Shown here: positions 24,525 through 33,381 of the stretch, piece by piece
Position numbering within the stretch: position 1 is the stretch's first letter
Layout of the letters: each line of letters begins with the position of its first letter
DNA from: Microlunatus kandeliicorticis
GTDB taxonomy: Bacteria; Actinomycetota; Actinomycetes; Propionibacteriales; Propionibacteriaceae
Length of the DNA: 64,000 bases
NCBI RefSeq assembly: GCF_014137855.1
Contig: NZ_JACGWT010000001.1
Span: 992,001-1,056,000, forward strand
Direction of reading: 5' to 3'
Notes under the pieces: model-generated
The model's input: only the letters and a program-made list of their open reading frames with translations
The model's database searches: none
What the model was told of the DNA's origin: nothing
Program-made: the position numbers and the translations under genes

Positions 24525-26021
24525 TCAGGACCCGAGCCGGAAGCCGGCGTCGCCGGTCAGCTCGCCGACGTCCATCTGCGCCTTCTGCAGCCGGCCGGAG
24601 TAGTCCCAGTTGACCGACTGCCAGCGGGTGAACTGGTCGAGCACCCAGATGCCCGACTGCCGCGACCCGTTGCCCGACTTGCCGTTCCCGCCGAACGGCA
24701 GGTGCGCCTCGGCGCCGGAGGTCGAGTTGTTGACGCTGACCATCCCGGCGCTGATCCCGTCGCGGAAGCGGAACGCCTCGAGCGCGTCGGAGGTGTAGAT
24801 CGCCGAGCTCAGCCCGTACCCGGGGTGGTTGGCCATCGCGATCGCCTCGTCGAGGTCGCGGTAGGTGGCCACCCCGACGATCGGCCCGAAGGTCTCCTCG
24901 TCGAACAGCCGGTCGCCCGGGCGGGTGCCGTCGACCACGACCGGGTGGTAGTAGAGCCCGGCCCCGGGGTCACCGACGAAACCGTCGCGCGGGTTGTCGG
25001 CGCCGATCCGGCCGGTGGCGCCGTGCACCTTGTGGTGCGGTGCGACCCAGCCGAGGTACTCCTCGTAGCGCTCGGCGAACTTGGCGTCGAGCATCGGGCC
25101 CATCAGCACGTCCTCGGTCGGGTCGCCGACCCGGGCGGCGGCGACCGCCGCGGTGAACCGGGCCAGGAAGTCGTCGTGCACCGACTCGTGGACGATCACC
25201 GTGCCCAGCGAGGTGCAGCGCTGCCCGGCGGTGCCGAACCCGCTGAACAGCGCACCCTCGACGGCCAGGTCGAGGTCGGCGCTCGGCGTGACGACCAGCG
25301 GGTTCTTGCCGCCGAGCTCGAGGCAGGCGGTCTGCAGGTGCCGGCCGGCCAGCGCCCCGATCTCGGCGCCGACGGCCGAGCTGCCGGTGAAGCCGACCTT
25401 GTCGACCAGCCCCTGGTCGAGGGAGCGGCTGAGCCCCTCGAAGGTGGCCGCGCCGTCGGCCTGGACCAGGGTGAAGACCCCGTCGGGCAGCCCGCCGCCG
25501 CGGACGAACAGGTCGCGGAACGCCTCCGAGACCACCGGGGAGTAGTCGGCCGGCTTCCAGACGATGGTGTTGCCGGCCAGCAGCGCCGGGACGATGTACC
25601 AGCTCGGCACCGCGACCGGGAAGTTGCCGGCGGTGATCACCGCGACGGTGCCGACCGGCTTGCGGAAGGTGAACAGCTGCTTGTCGGGCATCTCGCTCGG
25701 GACGGTCTGGCCGTAGAGCCGCCGCCCCTCGCCGAGGAAGAAGTCGCAGGTGTCGACGATCTCGCGGACCTCGCCGAGCGCCTCGGCGTAGGGCTTGCCG
25801 ATCTCGGCGGTGACCAGCCGGGCCAGCGCCTCGGCGTTGGCCTCCACCACCCGGCCGATCTGGGCGATGGCGCGGCCGCGCACCGGGGCCGGGATCCGGG
25901 CCCAGCCGGGCTGCGCGTCGTGGGCCGACTGGGCGGCGGCGACGAAGGTGTCGGCGTCGCCGAGCTCGACCTCGCCGACGACCTGGTCGAGGTGTGCCGG
26001 GTTGGTGCTGGTGATGATCAT
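24525..26021 (-). CDS. Aminoadipate-semialdehyde dehydrogenase (ALDH7-like)
   Basis: A 498-residue aldehyde dehydrogenase with NFPVAVPSW, WKPAD, the base Glu in LELGGKNP and the nucleophile Cys in GTAGQRCTS. The NFPVAV pattern and C-terminal GKSGNGSRQSG fit the ALDH7/antiquitin branch, which converts 2-aminoadipate 6-semialdehyde to 2-aminoadipate. It lies directly behind the lysine 6-aminotransferase gene (80-base gap), whose product is exactly that semialdehyde. The ATG has GGAG upstream and begins the conserved region. The longer upstream frame is discarded because it would overlap lat. Confidence 0.88.
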   Translation of the reverse strand: MIITSTNPAHLDQVVGEVELGDADTFVAAAQSAHDAQPGWARIPAPVRGRAIAQIGRVVEANAEALARLVTAEIGKPYAEALGEVREIVDTCDFFLGEGRRLYGQTVPSEMPDKQLFTFRKPVGTVAVITAGNFPVAVPSWYIVPALLAGNTIVWKPADYSPVVSEAFRDLFVRGGGLPDGVFTLVQADGAATFEGLSRSLDQGLVDKVGFTGSSAVGAEIGALAGRHLQTACLELGGKNPLVVTPSADLDLAVEGALFSGFGTAGQRCTSLGTVIVHESVHDDFLARFTAAVAAARVGDPTEDVLMGPMLDAKFAERYEEYLGWVAPHHKVHGATGRIGADNPRDGFVGDPGAGLYYHPVVVDGTRPGDRLFDEETFGPIVGVATYRDLDEAIAMANHPGYGLSSAIYTSDALEAFRFRDGISAGMVSVNNSTSGAEAHLPFGGNGKSGNGSRQSGIWVLDQFTRWQSVNWDYSGRLQKAQMDVGELTGDAGFRLGS

Positions 26022-26101
26022 GGTGGGTGTCTCCTCACGACCACCGCGCCGCGGCGCCCGCCGGCTCGCGGGGCCGGCGTCGGTGGTCTCGAACGATCGG
26101 G

Positions 26102-27433
26102 TCAGACGATACGGGCGAGCGAGCGGCGCAGCGCGTCGACGGCCTCGTCGAGCTCGGCCTCGGTGACGCTCAGCGCCGGGCGGAACCGGACGGCCCGCTC
26201 GCCGCTGGCCAGCGCCAGCACGTGCTCGGTCTCGCGCAGGTCGGTGAGCAGGGTGTCGCGGGTGCCGCGGTCGGGCAGGTCGGCGGCGATCATCAGCCCG
26301 CGGCCACGGACGTTGGACAGCACGCCGGTCTCGGTGGCGAGCTGCCACAGCCGAGCCACCATCCGGTTGCCCTTCGGCCCGGCCTGCTCGATCAACCCCT
26401 CGGCCTCGATGATCTCCAGCAGCCGGGTGCTGCGGACCATGTCGACCAGGCCGCCGCCCCAGGTGGAGTTGATCCGGCCGGAGACCGCGAACACGTTGTC
26501 GGGGACCTCGTCGACGCGACCGCCGGCCATGATGCCGCCGACCTGCGCCTTCTTGGAGAACGCCACCACGTCAGGGGAGACCCCGAGCTGCTGGTAGGCC
26601 CAGGCGGTGCCGGTGGTGCCGAGCCCGGTCTGCACCTCGTCCATGATCATCAGCGCGTCGTGGTCGTGGACCAGCCGCTGCATGGCCTGCAGGAACTCCG
26701 GCCGCAGGTGGTTGTCGCCGCCCTCGCCCTGGATCGGCTCGCAGACGAAGGCGGCGATGTCGTGCGGGTGCGCGGCGAACGCGGCGCGCGCCTGGTCGAG
26801 CGCGCGCGCCTCGGCAGCCTCGACCTCGGCCCGGTGGTCGGCCAGCGGGAAGGTGATCGCGGGGACGTCGATCCGGGGCCAGTCGAAGGCCGGGAAGCGC
26901 TCGGTCTTGACCGGCTCGGTGTTGGTCAGCGACATCGTGTAGCCGCTGCGGCCGTGGAAGGCGCGGGTCAGGTGCAGGATCCGGGTGCCGAGCCGTGGGT
27001 CGCGGCCGGCGGCCTCGTTCTGTCGGCTCTTCCAGTCGAAGGCCACCTTGAGGGCGTTCTCCACGGCCAGCGCGCCGCCCTCGACGAAGAAGAGGTGCGG
27101 CAGCGCCGGGTCGCCGACGACCCGGGCGAAGGTCTCGACGAACTCGGCGTAGGCGGTGCTGTAGACGTCGGAGTTGGCCGGCTTGTTGGCCGCCACCTGA
27201 CCGAGCCGCTCCATGAACGCCGGGTCGTCGACCACGCCGGTCGGGTTGAGCCCCAGCGGGGCCGAGGCGAAGAAGGTGTAGAGGTCGAGGTAGCGCTGCC
27301 CGGTGCGGGCGTCGACCACCCGGCTGCCGCGGCTGGCGGTCAGGTCGATGACCAGCTTGAAGCCGTCGGTGAGGACGTGGCGCCCGAGGACCTCGTGGAC
27401 CTCGGCGGGGGCGACGGTGGCATGTTCGGCCAT
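26102..27433 (-). CDS. lat: L-lysine 6-transaminase
   Basis: A 443-residue class III aminotransferase using pyridoxal phosphate. Recognisable motifs are LYTFFASAPLG, FFVEGGALAVENALKVAFDWK, CEPIQGEGGDNH, MDEVQTGLG and the Schiff-base Lys in AFSKKAQVGG. The double glycine and the FDWKSRQN context are typical of lysine-epsilon aminotransferases, known from cephamycin producers and mycobacteria. It moves the epsilon amino group to 2-oxoglutarate, giving aminoadipate semialdehyde. It is the first gene of a four-gene operon. The ATG follows GGAGT by seven bases. Confidence 0.93.
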   Translation of the reverse strand: MAEHATVAPAEVHEVLGRHVLTDGFKLVIDLTASRGSRVVDARTGQRYLDLYTFFASAPLGLNPTGVVDDPAFMERLGQVAANKPANSDVYSTAYAEFVETFARVVGDPALPHLFFVEGGALAVENALKVAFDWKSRQNEAAGRDPRLGTRILHLTRAFHGRSGYTMSLTNTEPVKTERFPAFDWPRIDVPAITFPLADHRAEVEAAEARALDQARAAFAAHPHDIAAFVCEPIQGEGGDNHLRPEFLQAMQRLVHDHDALMIMDEVQTGLGTTGTAWAYQQLGVSPDVVAFSKKAQVGGIMAGGRVDEVPDNVFAVSGRINSTWGGGLVDMVRSTRLLEIIEAEGLIEQAGPKGNRMVARLWQLATETGVLSNVRGRGLMIAADLPDRGTRDTLLTDLRETEHVLALASGERAVRFRPALSVTEAELDEAVDALRRSLARIV

Positions 27434-27737
27434 CGTGGGACTCCGTTCGGTTGCGCCCCGCGGGATGGGCGGGACGATCTCCAGTGAGAACGCGTGTCAA
27501 GCGTAAGACTTGCGGCGACTCTAGGGAACGGCAGAAGGATCCACCAAACGACACGTCGGCGGGCGGTGGTCGGGTCCTCGGCGCGGCCGGATGCGCGCAG
27601 TCGGACCGGGTGCGGACGGTCGCGGTCACCCCGGCAGGTCCTAGGCTCGGCCGTCGGACACGACCGGGACACGACCCGCCTGACGACTGGGGACAAGACC
27701 CGGGCGATGGGCACGAGCAGGCGGACGGAGGAGGCGG
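27434..27737. promoter_or_regulatory. Divergent intergenic region of lat operon and Ser/Thr kinase
   Basis: No gene is seen in these 304 bases. On the minus strand a perfect TTGACA (27500-27495) lies 62 bases before the lat ATG, without a convincing -10. It overlaps an inverted repeat CAAG-7-CTTG at 27498-27512 that could bind a regulator. On the plus side only the kinase ribosome site (GGAGGAGG) is clear. Confidence 0.45.
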
Positions 27738-29579
27738 ATGAGCGCGCCGGGTGACCTGATCGCCGACCGCTACCGGCTCGTCCGGCTGGTCGGCAGCGGT
27801 GGCATGGGCGCGGTCTGGGAGGCCCGCGACGAGCGGCTGGCCCGGCCGGTCGCGCTCAAGCAGCTGCACGCCCAGGTCGGGGTGCCGCCCGCCGAGGCCG
27901 GTCTGGCCGAGCAGCGGGCGATGCGGGAGGCGCGGATCACCGCCCGGCTGCACCACCCCAACGCGGTGCCGGTCTTCGACGTGGTCGAGCACGAGGGCCG
28001 CCCGTGCCTGGTGATGCAGTACCTGCCGTCGACCCCGCTGTCCGAGCTGCTCCGCCGGGACGGCGCGCTCGACCCGGCTCGGGTCGCGGTGATCGGCCAG
28101 CAGACCTCGTCCGCGCTGGCCGCCGCGCACGCGGTCGGGATCGTGCACCGCGACGTCAAGCCGGGCAACATCCTGATCACCGAGGACGGCTCGGCGGTGC
28201 TCAGCGACTTCGGCATCTCGCACGCGCTCGGCGACGCCACCCTGACCAGCACCGGGCTGGTGCACGGCACGCCCGCGTTCCTCGCCCCCGAGGTGGCCCG
28301 CGGCGCCGAGTCCGGGTTCGCCTCCGACGTCTACTCGCTCGGGGCCACCCTCTACACCGCGGTCGAGGGCGCGCCGCCGTTCGGCACCGATCCGAACGCG
28401 ATGGCCCTGCTGCACCGGATCGCCTCCGAGCAGCCGCGCCCGGTGCAGCGGGCGGCCGCACTCGGCCCGCTGATCGAGTCGATGCTCGCGCCGTCCCCGC
28501 AGGACCGGCCGGCGATGGCCGAGGTGACGCGTCGGCTCCGCGGGCTGGTGGACACCGGTGTGCTGCCGGCCGCCGACCCGGACGCGACGGTGGCGCTCAC
28601 CGCACCGACCGTGCTCGACCGGAGCGAGCAGGGGGACGACCAGGTCACCCCCGCGCGGCCGACCGCCCGGGTCGCGCCACTCGCCCCGACGCCGTCACCC
28701 GCCGCGACGGTCCCGGTCAGCCCGGACGGGACCCGGCTGCTGGCCACGCCCACCGACCCTGGCCGAGCCGACCCGGACGACGACGCGCGGCGTCGGACCG
28801 CACCCGTGGTCGCCCGGTCGGTCTCGGAGGCCCCTCCCGGCCGGACGCCCCCGGCCGAGCGGTCCCGGCGCCGGGCCGGCTGGATCGCGCCGCTGGTCGC
28901 CCTGCTCGCGGTCGTGGTGCTCGCCGGTGCACTCGGCTGGTACCTGCTCCGCGACACCGGCTCGGCCGCCGGCCCGACCGGAGGCACCACGGCACCGTCG
29001 TCCGGCCGGACGACCGGCTCGGGCTCGACCGGGTCGGCCCGCCCGTCGGCGTCGAGCACGCCGTCGACGTCCGCCAGCCCGACGAGCTCGCCCTCCGCGT
29101 CGGCGACGTCGGCCTCGTCCAGCCCCTCGGCCTCGGCCGGGCAGCTGGCCGCGGCGATCAGCAGCTACTACGCAGTGATGCCCGGCGACACCGACGCCGG
29201 GTGGCAGCGTCTGACCACCCGCTACCAGCAGAGCACCGCCGGCGGCCGGTCGGCGTACGACCGGTTCTGGGGTCAGGTGCGCGCGGTGTCGGTGCAGGAC
29301 GTCAGCGGCGACCCGCCCGACCAGGCGATCGCCACGATCGTCTACACCTACGACGACGGCCGGGTGGTCACCGACCGCACCCGGTTCGGGCTGGTCCCCG
29401 TCGACGGCACGCTGGAGATCGACAGCAGCCAGGTGCTCAGCTCGACCACCGCGGGCAGCACGTCCGGACCCGGCTCGAGCGGGAAGGGCTCGGGGGACGA
29501 CAAGGGCGGCGACCGCGGTCCCGGCAAGGGCCCGGGGAAGCCCGGCGACGGCCCGGCTTCGCCCAAGGGTGACGGCTGA
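27738..29579 (+). CDS. Transmembrane Ser/Thr protein kinase
   Basis: A 613-residue receptor-type kinase. The catalytic domain spans residues 10-270: glycine loop VGSGGMGAVWEA (18-29), Lys41 in VALKQ, HRDVKPGN, DFGIS and APE. A juxtamembrane region rich in Pro, Arg and Thr leads to one membrane helix at about 382-404. A Ser/Thr linker follows, then a small extracellular domain (about 470-560) resembling a nuclear-transport-factor-like fold in pattern only, and a charged Gly/Lys/Asp tail (GKGSGDDKGGDRG). There are no PASTA repeats, so it is not a PknB cell-wall sensor. The ATG has GGAGGAGG upstream. The phosphorylation target is unknown. Confidence 0.93.
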   Translation: MSAPGDLIADRYRLVRLVGSGGMGAVWEARDERLARPVALKQLHAQVGVPPAEAGLAEQRAMREARITARLHHPNAVPVFDVVEHEGRPCLVMQYLPSTPLSELLRRDGALDPARVAVIGQQTSSALAAAHAVGIVHRDVKPGNILITEDGSAVLSDFGISHALGDATLTSTGLVHGTPAFLAPEVARGAESGFASDVYSLGATLYTAVEGAPPFGTDPNAMALLHRIASEQPRPVQRAAALGPLIESMLAPSPQDRPAMAEVTRRLRGLVDTGVLPAADPDATVALTAPTVLDRSEQGDDQVTPARPTARVAPLAPTPSPAATVPVSPDGTRLLATPTDPGRADPDDDARRRTAPVVARSVSEAPPGRTPPAERSRRRAGWIAPLVALLAVVVLAGALGWYLLRDTGSAAGPTGGTTAPSSGRTTGSGSTGSARPSASSTPSTSASPTSSPSASATSASSSPSASAGQLAAAISSYYAVMPGDTDAGWQRLTTRYQQSTAGGRSAYDRFWGQVRAVSVQDVSGDPPDQAIATIVYTYDDGRVVTDRTRFGLVPVDGTLEIDSSQVLSSTTAGSTSGPGSSGKGSGDDKGGDRGPGKGPGKPGDGPASPKGDG

Positions 29580-29612
29580 GGCCGCCACTGGGCCCCGCAC
29601 TGGGCGAAGAGG

Positions 29613-31364
29613 TCAGCCGAGACCGAGCAGGGTCGCGACCTCGCCGCGGAGCAGCTCCAGCCGCGTCGCCACCGATTCCGCGGCTCCCGCCCCCTCGGCC
29701 GGGTCCGCCGCGACCTCCAGGTAGCTCTTGAGCTTGGGCTCGGTCCCCGACGGCCGGACGACCACGGTGATCCCGCCGCCGGTGAACAGCAGCCCGTCGG
29801 TCGGCGGCAGCTCCGGACCGCCCTGCGCGGCACTGTCACCGGCCAGGTCGACGCACCGGACCGGCGACCCGCCGAGCACGGTCGGGGGGTCGGTGCGCAG
29901 CCGTGCCATCAGGGTGCGCAGGGCGGCCGGGTCGTCGGTGCGGAGCGACAGCTGGGTGGTGCGGACCACGCCGTACCGGTCGTCGATCTCGGCCAGCCGG
30001 TCGGCCAGAGTGCGACCCTCGGCCCGCAGCCCGGCGGCGAGCGTCAGCACCCGGGCCAGTGCGCTGATCCCGTCCTTGTCGGCCACGGCGGACGGGTCAC
30101 AGCAGTAGCCGATCGCCTCCTCGTAGCCGAAGGCCAGCCCGGGGACCCGGCCGATCCACTTGAACCCGGTGAGCGTCCGGACGAACGGCTGCCCGTGGGC
30201 CGCGGCCATCCGTGCCAGCAGCGAGCTCGAGACGATCGAGCAGGCGTAGGTCCCGGTGACCCCGCGGCGGAGGGCGTCGTCGGCGAGCAGCGCGCCGAGC
30301 TCGTCGCCGCTGAGCACCCGCCAGCCGGTCCGGTCGGGCCCGAACGGTGCCGCGACCGCGCACCTGTCGGCATCCGGGTCGTTGGCCACCACCAGCTCGG
30401 CCCCGTTCTCGGCCGCGGCGGCCAGCGCCAGGTCGAGCGCGCCCGGCTCCTCGGGGTTGGGGAAGGCCACGGTCGGGAAGGCGGGATCGGGCTGCTCCTG
30501 CGCGGTCACCACCGTCGGCTCGCGGAACCCGGTGGCGGCCAGGGCGGCGGCGACCACCCGGGCGCCCACGCCGTGCAGCGGGGTGTAGACCCAGTCGAGC
30601 TCGCGCGGTGCGTCGGCGGGGACCAGCGAGGCCAGCCGGGTCACGTAGCCGTCGAGCAGCTCGGGACCGACGGTGGTGGTCGCGTCGCCGCGCGGGACGT
30701 CGGCGAGCGGGCGGCCCGCGACCACCTCGATCCGGGCGGCGATCTCCGCGTCGACCGGCGGGACGATCTGCGACCCGTCGCCGAGGTAGACCTTGTAGCC
30801 GTTGTCCTGGGCCGGGTTGTGCGAAGCGGTGACCACCACGCCGGCCACGCAGCCGAGGGCGCGGATCCCGTAGGCGATCACCGGGGTGGGGGTCGGGTGG
30901 TCGACCAGCAGCGGGTGCAGACCGGCGCCGGCCAGGATCTCGGCGGTGTCGCGGGCGAAGACCGCCGAGTTGTACCGGGCGTCGTGGCCGACGACGACCC
31001 GCGCGGGTCCGCCGGCGTCGGCGGCGGCGGTGTCGGTCAGCCGGTCGGTGAGCCAGGCGGCCAGTCCGGCCGCGGCCTGGCCGACCACCACCCGGTTCAT
31101 CCGGTTCGGCCCCGGGCCCAGGGCGCCCCGCAGCCCGGCGGTGCCGAAGGCGAGCCGACCGGAGAAGGCGTCCTCGAGCTCGGCGCGGGCACCGGCGTCG
31201 CCGTCCGCGGCCCGGGTCACCAGCCCGTCGAGGGCCAGCTGGGTGACCGGGTCGGGGTCGTCCGCGCGCCAGCCCGCCACCCGCGCGCCGAGCTCGGCGC
31301 CGAACACGTGCCGCGGGTCGGGGACGGCCGCGCTGACCGGGTCGTGGCCGCCGGGGACGGTCAC
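29613..31364 (-). CDS. Phospho-sugar mutase (phosphopentomutase/phosphomannomutase type)
   Basis: A 583-residue alpha-D-phosphohexomutase. It has the phosphoserine loop TASHNPAQDNGYKVY, the metal loop NDPDADR, the sugar loop GYEEAIGY and the phosphate loop RPSGTEPKLK. The GTG overlaps the purine phosphorylase stop (GTGA). Coupling to that enzyme suggests isomerising (deoxy)ribose 1-phosphate to the 5-phosphate, which is then used by DeoC. Glucose or mannose 1-phosphate are alternatives. The same gene pair occurs in M. tuberculosis (deoD-pmmB), as I recall. Confidence 0.9.
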   Translation of the reverse strand: MTVPGGHDPVSAAVPDPRHVFGAELGARVAGWRADDPDPVTQLALDGLVTRAADGDAGARAELEDAFSGRLAFGTAGLRGALGPGPNRMNRVVVGQAAAGLAAWLTDRLTDTAAADAGGPARVVVGHDARYNSAVFARDTAEILAGAGLHPLLVDHPTPTPVIAYGIRALGCVAGVVVTASHNPAQDNGYKVYLGDGSQIVPPVDAEIAARIEVVAGRPLADVPRGDATTTVGPELLDGYVTRLASLVPADAPRELDWVYTPLHGVGARVVAAALAATGFREPTVVTAQEQPDPAFPTVAFPNPEEPGALDLALAAAAENGAELVVANDPDADRCAVAAPFGPDRTGWRVLSGDELGALLADDALRRGVTGTYACSIVSSSLLARMAAAHGQPFVRTLTGFKWIGRVPGLAFGYEEAIGYCCDPSAVADKDGISALARVLTLAAGLRAEGRTLADRLAEIDDRYGVVRTTQLSLRTDDPAALRTLMARLRTDPPTVLGGSPVRCVDLAGDSAAQGGPELPPTDGLLFTGGGITVVVRPSGTEPKLKSYLEVAADPAEGAGAAESVATRLELLRGEVATLLGLG

Positions 31365-32167
31365 AGTCGTTCGGCGAGCCCGGCCAGCAGGGTCTGCAGC
31401 CGCGGCGCGGCGGCCCGGCCGGCGGCGATCACCTCGGCGTGGTCGAGCGGCTCGGGCGAGATCCCGGCGGCCAGGTTGGTGACCAGCGACAGCCCCAGCA
31501 CCTCGAGCCCGGCCTCGCGGGCGGCGACGGTCTCCAGGCTGGTGGACATGCCGACGAGGTCGCCGCCGATCGCTCCGGCCATCCGCACCTCGGCCGGGGT
31601 CTCGTACGACGGGCCGCGGAACTGGACGTAGACCCCCTCGGGCAGCGCCGGGTCGACCTCGCGGGCCAGCGCGCGGAGCCGGCGGCTGTAGGCCTCGGTC
31701 AGGTCGATGAACGTCGGGCCGCGGAGCGGGGTGGCCGCGGTCAGGTTGATGTGGTCGCTGATCAGCACGACCGTGCCGGGACCCCACTCGGTGCGGAGCC
31801 CGCCGCACCCGTTGGTCAGCACCAGGGTGCGGACGCCCGCGGCCGCCGCGGTCCGCACGCCGTGCACCACCGGCTCGACACCGCGGCCCTCGTAGAAGTG
31901 GGTGCGCCCGGTGAACACGAGCGCGGTCCGGCCCGCGGTGGTCCGGACCAGCCGCAGCTCTCCGCCGTGACCGGCCACCACCGGTGCCGCGAACCCGGGC
32001 AGCGTCTCGAGCGGGACGCTCCCGACCGTCTCGCCGAGCCGGTCGGCGGCCGCCGACCAGCCCGAGCCGAGCACGAAGGCGACGTCGGCACCCTCGACCC
32101 CGAACCGGTCACGGACAGCCTGGGCCGCCTCGGCCGCGAGCCGGGCGGGATCGTCGGTGTCGGTCAC
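31361..32167 (-). CDS. punA: Purine-nucleoside phosphorylase
   Basis: A 268-residue trimeric-type phosphorylase that splits purine (deoxy)nucleosides with phosphate into base and (deoxy)ribose 1-phosphate. Phosphate-binding FVLGSGW, GRTHFYEG, TNGCGGL, SDHINLT and QFRGPSYETPAE motifs are all present. The GTG start is supported by a TACACT box seven bases upstream (leaderless) and by the beginning of the conserved region. The upstream extension of the frame is not used. It is translationally coupled to the mutase. Confidence 0.94.
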   Translation of the reverse strand: MTDTDDPARLAAEAAQAVRDRFGVEGADVAFVLGSGWSAAADRLGETVGSVPLETLPGFAAPVVAGHGGELRLVRTTAGRTALVFTGRTHFYEGRGVEPVVHGVRTAAAAGVRTLVLTNGCGGLRTEWGPGTVVLISDHINLTAATPLRGPTFIDLTEAYSRRLRALAREVDPALPEGVYVQFRGPSYETPAEVRMAGAIGGDLVGMSTSLETVAAREAGLEVLGLSLVTNLAAGISPEPLDHAEVIAAGRAAAPRLQTLLAGLAERL

Positions 32168-32174
32168 GCCCCGA

Positions 32175-32180
32175 AGTGTA
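32175..32180 (-). promoter_or_regulatory. -10 box of leaderless punA promoter
   Basis: TACACT on the minus strand, seven bases before the GTG. Confidence 0.5.
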
Positions 32181-32268
32181 GGGAACGCCCACCTCTGGGC
32201 CGTCCCGCCCGTGGGTGCGGGTGACGGGGGGGGCTGGGGTGCGGACGGCGGAGCGGTGGCCGCGGCGG

Positions 32269-32718
32269 TCACCAGCCGCTGGTGCACTCCCGGCTGCGGA
32301 GGGCCTGGACGTAGTCGGCGGGGGCTCCGGCGACCTCGGCCGCGTCGGAGAGGATGCCCAGGGTGCGGGCGCTCGGCACGCCGCCCTCGAAGTCGTCCAG
32401 TGCGTAGACCCAGGCGGTCACGTCCCCGTCGAGGGTGGCCACCCGCACCGTGAGCTTGCGGTAGAGCCCGGTGTCGGCGCTCTCCCACTGGTCGAGCGTG
32501 GCGGTGTCAGCCTCGCTGACGTCGTAGAGGCCGACGAAGACCTGCGCGTCGGGGTCGGTGGTGTCCTCGACCACGGTGGGCAGCGGCCCGTCCCAGCCGT
32601 CCCCGCCGAAGGTGAGGCGCCAGCCGGTCAGCCAGCCGGTGCCGCGGAGCGGGGAGTGCGGACAGCGGTGCGCCATCTGCTCGGGGTCGAGGTTGCTCCC
32701 GTAGGCGGCGTACAGCAC
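32269..32718 (-). CDS. Gamma-glutamylcyclotransferase-like protein
   Basis: A 149-residue BtrG/AIG2-like fold. The N-terminal YAAYGSNLDPEQM is the substrate-binding signature and is followed by LYDVSEADTATLDQWE, which carries an acidic residue at the usual catalytic place. Family members cyclise gamma-glutamyl groups. The pxpABC 5-oxoprolinase genes in this window (44.8-47.2 kb) could consume the product 5-oxoproline, but they are not adjacent. The GTG has TACCCT eight bases upstream, fitting a leaderless mRNA. Confidence 0.8.
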   Translation of the reverse strand: MLYAAYGSNLDPEQMAHRCPHSPLRGTGWLTGWRLTFGGDGWDGPLPTVVEDTTDPDAQVFVGLYDVSEADTATLDQWESADTGLYRKLTVRVATLDGDVTAWVYALDDFEGGVPSARTLGILSDAAEVAGAPADYVQALRSRECTSGW

Positions 32719-32726
32719 GGCACCAG

Positions 32727-32732
32727 AGGGTA
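32727..32732 (-). promoter_or_regulatory. -10 box of leaderless cyclotransferase gene
   Basis: TACCCT on the minus strand, eight bases before the GTG. Confidence 0.4.
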
Positions 32733-32751
32733 GCCGCCGACCCGCCCGGCG

Positions 32752-33381
32752 TCAGTCAGGCGACGGACCCGGACCCGGCATGTTCGGCGGTCGGACCCCG
32801 GGCCGCCCGGCCGCGGCGAGCGTCCGGCCGATCTCCTCACCGGCCCGGCGGCCGACCCGGCTGAGCGCGGACTCGGGCTGGCCGGAGATCCGCGGCGGCA
32901 TGATCACCACCGGGCAGGCGGCGGCGTAGACCAGCCGGTGCGCCAGCATCGGGGTGGTCTTGAGATCGGTCCGGCGCGGTGCGTCGAGCACCAGCAGCAG
33001 GGCGCTCTCGGACAGCCACTGCAGCACGGACAGCGCGGTCCCGTCGTGCAGCTCGCAGCGGGCCCCGTGATCGGGACCGAGGACGTCCTCGACGTCGGCC
33101 TCGAGGCGGGCCACGGCATAGCTGCGCTCGGCCTCGGTGTCGCGGCTCACCACGGGAGGACGTCCGCTCGCCGCGGCCGGCGGGTGGCTCGGTCGCCAGG
33201 CCCGGACGGCCAGCAGCTCGGCGCCGGTGCGTTCGGCCTCGGCCGCCGCCCACCGGACCGCGGTGGGCGAGTGGCTGGTCTGGCTCACCCCGACCACGAT
33301 CACCGGTCGGGGTTCGGCTCCGGGACCGGCGTCCTCCAGCGCGGTCGCCGGGTCCGGGGTGGTGCTGGTCGGTTCGGTCAT
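32752..33381 (-). CDS. Universal stress protein (single UspA domain)
   Basis: A 209-residue protein with one UspA domain at about residues 25-165 (PVIVVGVSQTSHSPTAVRWAAAEA at the start; LAHRLVYAAACPVVIMPP at the end). The usual ATP loop (GxxGx9GS) is not seen between the last strand and helix, so it belongs to the non-nucleotide type. The C-terminal 40 residues are Pro/Gly-rich. Its ATG overlaps the stop of the upstream MFS transporter (ATGA). The pairing suggests a role linked to that transporter. Confidence 0.82.
   Translation of the reverse strand: MTEPTSTTPDPATALEDAGPGAEPRPVIVVGVSQTSHSPTAVRWAAAEAERTGAELLAVRAWRPSHPPAAASGRPPVVSRDTEAERSYAVARLEADVEDVLGPDHGARCELHDGTALSVLQWLSESALLLVLDAPRRTDLKTTPMLAHRLVYAAACPVVIMPPRISGQPESALSRVGRRAGEEIGRTLAAAGRPGVRPPNMPGPGPSPD

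Noticed and set aside
32226-32233. Run of eight G as a phase-variation switch
   Set aside because: It lies 35 bases before the end of the cyclotransferase gene on the other side of punA, outside any gene and outside the -10 boxes. Such runs are expected by chance at this GC content.
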